Shown here one piece after another: positions 8,940-18,157 of a DNA stretch of 64,000 nucleotides; within the stretch, counting starts at the first letter, position 1, and every line of letters begins with the position of its first letter. A model generated the notes under the pieces. The model did no database searches. It worked only from the letters and a program-made list of their open reading frames with translations, and was not told where the DNA came from. The translations under genes were made by a program, and so were the position numbers. The stretch covers positions 310,001 to 374,000 of the forward strand of contig JBLWGC010000104.1 in the NCBI GenBank assembly GCA_048772705.1. The letters are read 5' to 3'. The stretch comes from Leidyana gryllorum EB-2025a (lineage: Eukaryota; Apicomplexa).

Positions 8940-10912
8940 ATGAGTATACCTATTAGGTTCGAAGCGGATATCCAAGATCCTTCTCGTTTCACCTCCAATG
9001 TTTGCGGTGTTCCCCCAGCATGGGCCCAAGAACTCATGGACGCCGACATTGGCGTCGCCAACGAGGAACAACGTTATCACTCCGAATTCAAGCCTTTCGG
9101 AGAGGCTCAAATGACCTTCAAGAACGACAGTCTCGCGGGAATTGTACTCGGACCTGTCATCGGACGAGTGACAGACAGATCCGCACGCATCCTCATTGAA
9201 GCTAACCGTACTGGTCCTGTTACATGCTATCTCAAGGGAGTCAGCGAGAACCTCCGTGAAACCCACAAGATCAAGAAGCATCTGGCTGTCGATGCTGGAA
9301 GACCTGTCACGTTTGGTGTCGGGGGCCTGAGGTCTTGCTACACTTACACCCTCTCCTTCTCCATCCCGGTCTTCAACCTTGTCCACTCCAAATTTAAGAC
9401 CATGCCCGGCAAAGACTATGATCTGGAACTTACTCCTTTCCACTTCGCTGTTGTAGCTGGCAACACCGTCCAGGCCTACGAAGAAGCGGCTCCTGTACCC
9501 AAGGACAAAGACTCCCGCAAACCCCCCGTGCTGATCGCTCGTCAGACCCACTGTACTCAAGCGTCGCTTTGGAAGGATCTTTACCACAAGGTTTGCCGCG
9601 GCGACCTACGATACATCTTCCATATCGGCAATAACGTTCAGATTGGCGGCAAGGTAAGTACAATAGCGCGTGTGTGCACACATGTCACTGTACCCTATGT
9701 TTCTAGTCATCTGCTTTTGCTCGGGTATTGCGGGAAGGAATGAGCGAAAATGAGTGTAAGGAAGCCTTCCGTGACGAGTACCGTCGTCAATGGAGCGAGC
9801 CCTGGACCAAACACGTCTTGGCAAACGTTCCGAACATCATGGTCATGAACGAAACGGATATTGGTAACTTTATCCCTCACGCTCCACTCACCGGACCGGA
9901 TTTCAACGTCGCAATGACAGCTTTCGACATCTACCGCGAGTACCAACAGAGTCTGTGCAGCCGCTTGCGTGATGCCGATGAGCCCGAGGATCTCTTCTGC
10001 CACTGGGCGGTACAAATCGCACCGCAAGTTGGCATTCTGCTGTTGGACTGGCGTTGCTGCCCCACCTTCGGACAGAAGAACCCCGACAACGGCAAGAACG
10101 ACTTGCTTGGCGCCCCTCAGCGTCACCGTATAAAGCACGCCTTGACCAAGAAGTTCAAGGCAAAGGGTTTGGGAGGTCATCCGCCAGTGACAGCTTTGCT
10201 TGTCCTGTCTCCGATGCAGATTTCTAATCCGGATGCCCACATCCACCAGCGACAGTTCAGTCACGATCTGAACTGGTTGACTGAGGCGCTTTTCGCCTGG
10301 CGTGATAAGGCGGCTCCTCGTAACGTGCGCGAAGTGGCCATTGTGTCCGGTTCGGAGTTCGAGGGCAACGCTGGCGGATGCGTGCAGATTACACGTTTGA
10401 GCGGTAAGACCCAGGCGACTCGTGGGTTTATCAAGGAGGTTGTGACTGGACCGATATCGACTGGTGGAAAGTTCAAGGGCTTCAAGGCATCTTTCACTAA
10501 GAAGGTTCACGGTTTCCGAGCGAAGCCGTGTGAGTACAGTTCCAGCCACAATTACCTGTTGGGCGTCATTGGCCAGAGACTCGAGATTACCGACCGCAAG
10601 GAGGAGGCGCAGTACGGCCACTTTGGCGTGTGCCATCCCATCTTCTGGTTCCAGCGCCGAAGCGTTCCTGCTCGGAGCAACTGGACTAAGCCCGTAGACC
10701 TTTCTGTGGTGGGAGTGTCTAAGGACGAGAAGATTCAGGAGGGTAAATGGATGAACACCTGCCCGCAACAGCCCCGAAAGAGAAGGAACACCCTCAAGGA
10801 GCGCATCGAACGTACAATTACAAACGTAGCAGTCAAGAGACGCGGAGACAACGTGCCTCTGCCGAAGCAGCTTCAGTCTATTGAAGCTTTCAAGGAAGTG
10901 TACAATCTATGA
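8940..10912 (+). CDS. PhoD-like metallophosphatase fold, metal ligands degraded
   Basis: Exons 8940-9653 and 9707-10912 join across a 53-nt GTAAGT..TCTAG intron and give 639 residues. The N-terminus has the PhoD-family opening LGPVIGRVTDRSARILIEA (beta-sandwich), followed by a metallophosphatase-like region. Family members hydrolyse phosphodiesters using metals bound by motifs like GD-Q/Y, WDDHD and SGD-VH. The corresponding places here read IGNNVQIGG (near residue 230), MVMNETDIGN (about 285-292) and IVSGSEFEGN (near 455), so several Asp/His ligands look replaced. The fold may therefore be kept as a pseudoenzyme. No signal peptide is seen. The intron holds the palindrome GTGTGTGCACACA. It converges on the next gene with 61 bp between stops. 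The family call is from pattern memory, not alignment. Confidence 0.7.
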
Positions 10913-10973
10913 GTGAAGTCTCGATCGTTAGAATGACAACATAATATTGCTTGAATAATGAGTGCTTGTACAT

Positions 10974-12444
10974 TTATGCCGGTGGCGAGTTGAGTTCGGC
11001 GGCCTCTAAAGCTGCGGAGCCGACGTCCTGAAGCGCAAAGTGGCCGGACGGCGTCGAAGCACTGGCCGACTTGGGGACTGGGGATTCTACGTCCCTGAAG
11101 AGATCGTTGAGATCATCGTCGTCCTCGGTCCGAGTGGTCGGTGTTTCGAGCATTCGTTTGGAGGTGTCCGACATGGAGGAGTCTATAATGCTTTCCAAAT
11201 TGTCGGTGTCTGTTCCGTAATCACCGGCCTGGCCACCCAAGAAGAGAGGACGAAGATGTCGGTCTGCAGGATTGCTGGACGGACGCTCCAAGTCGGATGA
11301 CCCTTGGCGACTGCCGAGGAAGCTTCCGTCGTCCCCGGCCTCGAAAGGAGAGACAAAGGTGACAAGCGGTTTGTCGGTGGTCCGGATGTCAAAGGTGCCG
11401 ACTCGTTTCAGAGTGGGTACGAGGTTGTCGTCCGAGACGTCATCTCGTCCATCTGGGGGAAAGGGTATGATATCTGAAGGTTCGTCCATGGCGTCGGAAA
11501 AGCCATCAATCGCATTCTGTGAGCTCCCGAACAGATTGTGGAAGTCAAAATCGTCGTCAGTGTGAGAGGGGGATGCGCTGGATGATTTTGCTTCGGATAA
11601 GTGTGTGGCAATGTTCGGTGCTGCCGGGCTGTCGGGCTGCAAATGTAGGTGAATATGCTGATAAGCATTGACTACCGGGCCCGTCTCTGGGAGGCCGGGA
11701 AGGAGGTCAGCGATGTTTTCTGCGACTTCCTGTCTAAGCGGTTTGGCCAGGGCGTTGAATAGGAGGTGATCAATGGACTGGCCTGGGTGACGACGAAAGG
11801 CCGACACATGACTGAGCTGCAGAAGACACTGTAAGCACGGATTAGAAGGATCGGAGGCTCACCAGGACGAGGCAAGGTATCAATCTCCGCATAGTGTGTG
11901 TGGGTGCAAACGAGGTTGTCCACACAAGCCGAGATCAAGAAGGCTTGGATGAGGAAGAAGACAACGGCATAAGAGTAGAGATGGGGGTACTGTTCATATT
12001 TTGGATACGCGGATTGAATGATGCGTTCTTCCAGTGCTTTGAAGTTGCCGTTCCGAACATAAGTCTCTAAGACTCCCTAATGCCACCGGAGGATAGGAAA
12101 ACCCGAAAGAGTAAAAGACTTACGAGCGGAATTGTGGCGGAGATCAAAATTGGTCTTGTGAAGGGTTGTGATATTCTATATAAGGTAATACCAGCGGCAA
12201 CGCAAAGCTGTACGGTCACTACCAGCGTGAAAATCCACGGCACCACCTTCTTGGTCCTTGCCCAATTTATATAAAATACCCACACGAGTGTTGGTATCAT
12301 TGCTGTGGCAGCAGTGGCCCAAGCCAGCAGAGCATAATCAGCACTCCGCAGCAAAATGGCACCCAGACCTATCCAAGCGACTGCGAAGCCCGCTGTTAAT
12401 AGGGTTGGTATGATCATCACACATGTGTTGAAACACACTTGCAT
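10974..12444 (-). CDS. Multi-pass membrane protein with acidic disordered tail
   Basis: Exons 12124-12444, 11863-12076 and 10974-11782 give about 447 residues. Intron 1 (47 nt, GTAAGT..TTAG) is clear. Intron 2 must be read as 80 nt (11783-11862) to keep frame; a stronger-looking acceptor at 11829 would shift it, so that join is uncertain. Hydrophobic segments include IIPTLLTAGFAVAWIGLGAI, ALLAWATAATAMIPTLVWVF, WIFTLVVTVQLCVAAGITLY and YSYAVVFFLIQAFLISA. The last half is Ser/Asp/Pro-rich and probably cytosolic and disordered. No family is recognised. Its start codon lies only 5 bp from the divergent start at 12450; if that is too tight, the ATG at about 12417 (MIIPTLL) is an alternative. Confidence 0.5.
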
Positions 12445-12449
12445 GCATA

Positions 12450-13046
12450 ATGGCCCCGACTGATCTACAAGGTCCCGATAAAATCTCCTTTGACCCCTCT
12501 TTGGTAGAAGCAGCCCGTTATTGGGCCCGCCACTACAATGGCTCTGCTGCGGATGATCAGGTTCGGATGATGTCGTCACAGATCCAATCGCGCATCCAAA
12601 ACATGCCGTTGATTGGATCGAAGAAATTTCCTGATCGTATCAGCCCAGACACAGCCCCTTCACTGTATGATGTTAACAGGCAGCAACCGGCAGTCAAACA
12701 AACCCCACACGGCCGCAGTCTGGGCTTTATCTGCCACGATCGCGGCCCCAAACCAGTTTTCGCGCCCCGGCCCGGCATGGAAGCAGAAGCTCAGAGACTC
12801 GCTCCTCAACTCGCCGCAGAAGGCATTGAATTCGGCTCACCCCTTACCAAAGAAGAGGCGGACGAGCAAGACGCTCAACAAGAACAGGAAAGTAGAGGTG
12901 GGCTCATCGATCCGACCACCGAACCCCCGATCGATACAAAGCAAGCCGAGGAATGTGCGAAATCGTTTGTTCGTCAAGCAATTGCCGATATTCGGTCACA
13001 GAGACTCAGCACGAGATATGACTGGACGCAACGAAATTTCAGCTAA
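12450..13046 (+). CDS. Hypothetical 198-residue soluble protein
   Basis: A single open frame from ATG 12450 (MAPTDLQGPDKISFDPSLVE). It is hydrophilic, with no signal peptide or membrane segment. The middle has a Pro/Gly-rich stretch (PHGRSLGFICHDRGPKPVF), then a Gln/Glu-rich linker, and it ends RYDWTQRNFS. I do not recognise a family. Its last 51 bp overlap, on the opposite strand, the 3' coding end of the next gene (12996-13814). Both frames look protein-like there, so either the genes truly overlap tail to tail or one of them ends differently. Confidence 0.5.
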   Translation: MAPTDLQGPDKISFDPSLVEAARYWARHYNGSAADDQVRMMSSQIQSRIQNMPLIGSKKFPDRISPDTAPSLYDVNRQQPAVKQTPHGRSLGFICHDRGPKPVFAPRPGMEAEAQRLAPQLAAEGIEFGSPLTKEEADEQDAQQEQESRGGLIDPTTEPPIDTKQAEECAKSFVRQAIADIRSQRLSTRYDWTQRNFS

Positions 13047-13814
13047 ATCATTCGAGACATTATTGACACTAACTGCGCCCTCAGAACCACCCAAAGGTCG
13101 GGGGTCAATAACCTCCTCTTTCATCACTACGGGCTTCGTTCCCTCCAATGGAATTTGGGTCACAAGTTTGTTGTCATAATCCTCGCTGTAGGCGTGGCTT
13201 CCTCCTTGACTCTGCTGAACACTCGAATCGTGAAATGTTTGTCCATTGCCAACGGTAACTGGTCTCCATTGCTGGTTTTGTGGCGGCTGCTGCTGCCAAA
13301 CACTTGCTTGTGACTGCCCTCCATAAACTGGTGAACCCCCGCTGCCGGCTGCATTCAATGTTGGACCGGCCTGCTTGCCGCCGCTCCACCGTGAAGGTGA
13401 CCCGCTGCTAGACGCAGAGGAGCCGCCCAGTCCGGCTGCCGCTGAAGCTTCCCACCATTCGCTCGACGCGTCAGTTTGAGGAGTAACCGCCGCCTGGGCC
13501 ACTTGGGACAGCTGGGGAGGGTTCGGGATGAGCTGCTGAGTGTTGTTGAGTTGTGTAGAGGGGGGTTGGGGAGAGGGCGAAGGCACAGGCATCGCTACCA
13601 CGGCACTTTGGCCATAGTTGTTTGGGTTCAGATAGATAGTGTCTTGGCAGAATGGAAGCTGTGAGGGAGCCGGCGTCCTGGCACCACAGTCCTGCATTAG
13701 CGTAACTTCGACCTGAATGGGTTCAGTCTGCACAGTGCAGGTCTGACTGAGCAGATGCACTATAACACCACTCGACTTGTGCGAACGTACATGGTGGCAC
13801 CTGGGGGGGCTCAT
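12996..13814 (-). CDS. Gln/Pro/Ser/Gly-rich disordered protein
   Basis: A single frame of about 272 residues. I take ATG 13814 (MSPPRCHHVRSHKSSG) as start. The in-frame ATG at 13853 is possible, but it shares the tetranucleotide CATG with the start codon of the divergent MORN gene. A short N-terminal part has several Cys and His; the remainder is low complexity, with runs of Gln, Pro, Ser and Gly, including SASSSGSPSRWSGGKQ and VWQQQPPQNQQW. It ends with a short acidic/hydrophobic tail. No domain is recognised; such composition is common in scaffold or RNA-associated proteins but does not show function. Confidence 0.45.
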   Translation of the reverse strand: MSPPRCHHVRSHKSSGVIVHLLSQTCTVQTEPIQVEVTLMQDCGARTPAPSQLPFCQDTIYLNPNNYGQSAVVAMPVPSPSPQPPSTQLNNTQQLIPNPPQLSQVAQAAVTPQTDASSEWWEASAAAGLGGSSASSSGSPSRWSGGKQAGPTLNAAGSGGSPVYGGQSQASVWQQQPPQNQQWRPVTVGNGQTFHDSSVQQSQGGSHAYSEDYDNKLVTQIPLEGTKPVVMKEEVIDPRPLGGSEGAVSVNNVSNDLAEISLRPVISRAESL

Positions 13815-13851
13815 ATTGGGTACAAAAATTAGGGAGTGAAGATCGATCAAC

Positions 13852-16296
13852 ATGAAGTATGACGTTGGTGGCCTATTGCCCCTCGAACCTAAAGTTGCTA
13901 GTACCCTCGACTCATTTATCACCAAAATCCGGGCTGAGACTGATGACGTCCGCTCGCAGTCTGGAAGATCATGGATTACTGACGATGACACGTCCACACA
14001 AAGTGGACACACGTGAGCAAATATGTGTCCTGCCGATCAATGTCAGCCCCTCCACCAGGATGACCAGAAGGATCTATTGGCCCGACGGCACCCTCTTCGA
14101 AGGATTTCTGAACGCCTTCGGCCGTCCTGAAGGTCGCGGAGAACTTAGAGCAGCCAACGGGGACAAGTATGTTGGCGACTGGAAAGATGGCCTCCTCCAT
14201 GGGTTTGGGAAATACGAACTCGGCCAAGGAGGGGTGTACGAAGGCCAAATCATAGATAACAGACGCAATGGGTAATCGCTCCCTCACACCCACACCCCCA
14301 CGCACATTTACATCGAGTCATTCAATTCCGCAGATACGGCCGATTAGTTTGTGCTGATGGAAGGATGTATGAAGGCCAATGGAAAGACGACAAGGTGAGT
14401 GCAACTCTAAAGCGCGCAGTGGCTATCGTCCTCACTTCAACAGCCCCATGGCGGCGGCAGATTCACTCACGTCGCGGAAGGGATTTCCTATCGCGGAGAA
14501 TGGTGTGATGGCCGAGCACACGGCAGAGGCACCTATGAGGGCAAGAACTGGGGCCGCTATACCGGCCAGTGGGCCCGGGACCGCAAGGAAGGCTTGGGCA
14601 GGGTGGAGTTTGTAGGGGGCAATTCCTATGAAGGCAATTGGGTCAATGACATGGTACAAAATTTGACTCTCCTTGCATCGAGTGATCGATCTTCAGGCCC
14701 AAGGATGGGGTCGGTATCAATGGGCCAATGGCGACATGTATGAAGGTTACTTCAAGGACGATCGATTGGATGGCGAGGGCCGGATGGTCTCAGTGGACTC
14801 TGGATGTGTCTTCACAGGCCAGTGGAAGGATAATAAGAAATCAGGGTACAAAATACTTGGGCTCGGCCGCAGTTGACCCCTCTTCCAGTCCAGGTCAGAT
14901 CCAATACGCAGACGGCGCAGTTTTTACCGGAGAATGGCAAAATGACATGGTGAGAGGGTTTGATACCTTCTGCCAGTGATCGATCGCAGCCTGAGGGACG
15001 AGGAACCTTCTTCAACCCCAATGGTATCATGTTCCGTGGTGTGTGGCGTCAAGGAGTTTTCGAATCTGCGGACAATCCTCGAGGACTGCCAGTGTGTTTA
15101 GTAGAAGGATCTAGTTATCAATTGCAGGGTAAGAGATTTGAGCACCCCTCATCATCAGCATTCATCCTCGTACCTGCAGAGGACCTGAGAGCCCAGACAG
15201 GTCCCCATCAACTGATCGACACCCGGGTGGTCGTTCCCGTACCCCCAGCTGGCGATGCATTGGCGCCGGCGAAACTACCAAGACCCAGGAAATTCGACGA
15301 GAACGACGGATTGGCTGACTATCTCGTGGAAGAGTCATCAAGGTTCACCTCCTCGGTGCAGCCTGGCGGAAATCAGATGGCTCACAAAGCGGGCTATGTC
15401 TATCATTCGCGCTTCAGCATCGAGTATTGGCCACATTCCGGTCAGAGAGGCATTGATGAGGCCAATATGCCCACCCACAGGCAGCGGGAAACTCTGGAGA
15501 CCCACCGAGAGAGACCTACCTATACGGACAAGCTCGTAGACAGCTCGCTCAACAATGTCCCACGCCCGCCCCCACTTCCACAGCAGAGTATCAAGACACA
15601 GCCAGAGTTTACGGTTCCTGAATTCACAGACATCGGACAAGCTCAGCATTCGGCCGCCACAACTGTCCCTAATAATCCTCCTAGCTCCGTCCAACAGACC
15701 GTTGAAGTTCAAAGGAATATTCCAGTGCCCGTCGAGGCTTGTATCACTCAGGAGCTCGTTTTACCCAAAGTACGTGTCAACAAGACCAGAGTTGACTACC
15801 CTGTAAGTTCACGTAACTATGAGCGCAGCACAGAGTACTGAATGCGACTATTGCATTTTCCGACTAACCTCGATCGCCTGTGTCTCCTCTTGTGTGCTCG
15901 CGTTTGCGTTTGTGTGTGCGTGTGTGAGTCTATGCAGTGTGGTGATCGTTGTCGTACGCGGATCGCGGCACACGTTTCTGCAGGTTTATTGTCCCCGAAT
16001 AGTGGAGGTACCAGTGATGATGGAGAATCTGAGTGGGGACGGGTTACAGATCTGCCGCGAGATCGATCAACAGGTATGGCTTAAATGACAACGAGTCTGT
16101 GTATCGCAAGTGGTTCGAATCTCAGGTTGCACTCCTAGAAGGAGCAATCGCAGAATCTAGAGCAATGACTGGCTGTGAATTGGAACAGCTGGTTAGCAAA
16201 CTGGGCACTTGTGCTGAGCGTATGGAGCACACTGTGCAACCTGCTGAGTTCACCATTGATTCGTTATATAGTCCGCCGTATCAGACGGTTCCCTGA
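13852..16296 (+). CDS. MORN-repeat protein with alveolin-like C-terminus
   Basis: Exons: 13852-14012, 14059-14271, 14334-14394, 14444-14653, 14697-14845, 14889-14949, 14990-15802, 15984-16073, 16126-16296 (642 residues). The first seven are firm. The last two follow a 181-nt intron and are my best frame-consistent choice. From about residue 55 to 320 the protein carries MORN repeats of the form Y-EGQWKDDK-HGGG, for example GTLFEGFLNAFGRPEGRG, YVGDWKDGLLHGFGKY, SYRGEWCDGRAHGRGTY and MYEGYFKDDRLDGEGRM. MORN repeats bind lipid or act as membrane-associated scaffolds at the cortex. The C-terminal half is Pro-rich and ends with IPVPVEACITQELVLPK and CPRIVEVPVMME, reminiscent of the VEVPV motifs of alveolins. 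A cortical or pellicle role is an inference. Confidence 0.8.
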
Positions 16297-16313
16297 CTTT
16301 TTGTGTCGGCTTC

Positions 16314-17660
16314 TTATCTGCTGGTGAGGCCAACGGCATCTCGCTCGCAGCTGAGGCTCGGTTGGATCTGCATGTGTTCGCCTCGACCTCTGGGTAAGGA
16401 GCTGCTACCATACGAGAGGCTGGTTGACGGAGCGAAAGGGGAGGTGCCACTGGCGTACTGAAAAGGTAACACCGCACTGCTGCTGCTCGTACCGAAACGT
16501 TGTTGAACCGTCGAACTGCCATGAGCGGGAGCTTCTTGGTCCTGTACTGTGTTCAGATTGCCAACAGTAGCCTCAGAGGTCCCAAAACTGGGCAGTGGAT
16601 TATCAGTGTGTTGAGTGCGCTCTCCGACATGGACCCAGGCATCATGATTTTCGGGCAACACAAACTCTGGAGTTTCCGGTCGTACAGGGGGCTCGGGTTG
16701 TTGTGTCGTCGGTATGCCCGGTACACCCCAGCCAGGCAGTACCTTCCACTCGATTCTCTGTTCTCCCACCTCCGCTGCGACCTCTGAGAGCTTATGTCGG
16801 CACGTGTTGTGGGTGCAGCAGGCACTACTGAGCCGCCGCGTCTCCTTTTCGTCCGCCACAAAGGCGTCCAAGGCGCTTCCACAAAAGGTGAGACCCAGTG
16901 TTAGGCCGTTATAGAGGAAGTGGCCGAGCCATCGGCCTGATCCGGTAAGACATTTCATCTCTGCGTGACATGGACGGTCTCTATCGGTTAAGTTGGCGAT
17001 GGAGCTGAAATGGCTCAATCCTGTTCTGATGGAATCCCGCATTCCTGGGCGTTTCTCCTCCAAGTCTTCCCCGGGCGCACTTAGGCGAGAGGGTACGTTG
17101 GAGGGGGATCGCGCCGGAGACGACAGGATTGTGCTCGGTGATCCGCTGGGCGAAGAATTCCTTGTCGAAGGCGCTTGTGTCCCGACTCTCACCATAGGCT
17201 CGGGCTCAAAGGTGGTGGGCGACGGCCTTATGAGAGAGCGCATGAGCGGTTGAGGCATGTGCGGCGACTCCGGAACTGAACTGAGGGGCATCGTTCCCAC
17301 TGATTCTACGGCAGGGAGGGCCGCTGCCCCCGAGGAGGGAGACTGCTGCCAAGACTTATTCGAAAGAGACCGATGAGAGAGTGAACGTTTGGAAGAGGCT
17401 GAGACAACTGATCTGTGCGATGGTGTCGGGGATGGTTCATGAGCCGCTGGTGTTGGCGTCATGGGCAGACTTGGCTCTGTCGACTCGCTGGGGGGGGCTG
17501 GAGATACTGGTTGTGGAAGTTGTACCTCGTCTACCTCCATGCTGGTGCCTCGGTGTACAATGTGCGATCCAGTTCCGGGGGCCCGGGCGGGTGCGAGGTT
17601 AGCAGTAGGTGTCCGAGCCCACATTTGTGACTCTTCTTTCTTCTTGGACGGCAAGCACAT
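16314..17660 (-). CDS. Ser/Pro-rich protein with one hydrophobic segment
   Basis: A single frame of 448 residues if ATG 17660 (MCLPSKKKEESQMW) is the start. The frame stays open further upstream, but without an ATG, and a GTAAAA donor-like site lies just before this start, so an upstream exon is possible. The first 230 residues are low complexity, rich in Ser, Pro and Thr (many SP and TP sites). A compact central region follows with paired cysteines (RPCHAEMKC, then ACCTHNTC) flanking a hydrophobic stretch, GHFLYNGLTLGLTFCGSAL. The C-terminal part is again Ser/Gly/Pro-rich. No family is recognised. Its stop lies 17 bp from the convergent MORN gene's stop. The spacer 17661-17875 shows no gene. 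Confidence 0.5.
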   Translation of the reverse strand: MCLPSKKKEESQMWARTPTANLAPARAPGTGSHIVHRGTSMEVDEVQLPQPVSPAPPSESTEPSLPMTPTPAAHEPSPTPSHRSVVSASSKRSLSHRSLSNKSWQQSPSSGAAALPAVESVGTMPLSSVPESPHMPQPLMRSLIRPSPTTFEPEPMVRVGTQAPSTRNSSPSGSPSTILSSPARSPSNVPSRLSAPGEDLEEKRPGMRDSIRTGLSHFSSIANLTDRDRPCHAEMKCLTGSGRWLGHFLYNGLTLGLTFCGSALDAFVADEKETRRLSSACCTHNTCRHKLSEVAAEVGEQRIEWKVLPGWGVPGIPTTQQPEPPVRPETPEFVLPENHDAWVHVGERTQHTDNPLPSFGTSEATVGNLNTVQDQEAPAHGSSTVQQRFGTSSSSAVLPFQYASGTSPFAPSTSLSYGSSSLPRGRGEHMQIQPSLSCERDAVGLTSR

Positions 17661-17875
17661 GCGCCTCGTCACATGCTTTTTTTTACCTATGGTGAAAGCC
17701 AAGAAGGTGCCGAGTGATAACACTCTCGACAGCGGCCTGAGAGCCGGTGTTGGAGCTCTGGGGGACCTCAGCAGGAGACTGGGGAAGGCTGGAATAGCCC
17801 AGATGTCACATATGTAAGAAACACCACACTCTAATGAGGCCCCTTAACTAAACAAACGATGTTCACAGAGTCGAA

Positions 17876-18091
17876 ATGTCAACAGCTTCGATGGGAAAGT
17901 TCCGATCGACCAAAGACACCAAACCCAAGGTGGAGAGCACCACTGCCTCTGACACAAAAAGTCAGACCACAGACCAGCCAAAGACCACTCGTAAAAGCAG
18001 ACGGGCAGCTGCACGCAACACTGCAGCCTCGAAAAAGGGCAAAGCTAAGAAACCCACCAAAACTTCTCGCAAGTCTGGCAAGAAGCGATGA
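17876..18091 (+). CDS. Small Lys/Arg-rich basic protein (H1-tail-like)
   Basis: A 71-residue frame from ATG 17876, made almost only of K, R, S, T and A, with motifs such as TTRKSRRAAARN and KKGKAKKPTKTSRKSGKKR. The composition resembles histone H1 tails or other DNA-binding basic proteins, but there is no globular domain and no DVNP-like core that I can recognise. Just upstream is a branch-point-like CTTAACTAAAC followed by TTCACAG, ending 7 nt before the ATG; this looks like a 3' splice site, either of a cis-intron in the 5' UTR or of trans-splicing. TyrRS begins 66 bp after the stop. A chromatin role is inference from composition alone. Confidence 0.5.
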   Translation: MSTASMGKFRSTKDTKPKVESTTASDTKSQTTDQPKTTRKSRRAAARNTAASKKGKAKKPTKTSRKSGKKR

Positions 18092-18157
18092 CAGCCTCTC
18101 TGAACCTCCTACTTCATCCCTCCCTCCTTGTATGCTACTCAAAAACAAAACTGAAAA

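Noticed and set aside
9707-10768. 353-codon open frame antisense to the PhoD-like gene
   Set aside because: The plus strand has the family signature and a clean intron; strong codon bias keeps the antisense frame open. The same explains the antisense frames over BiP (19851-20690 and 20904-21404).
15819-16088. Frame with an apparent transmembrane helix after the MORN exon
   Set aside because: The hydrophobic stretch comes from a T/C/G-rich tract inside the 181-nt intron (15803-15983); the frame reads through a GTAAGT donor.
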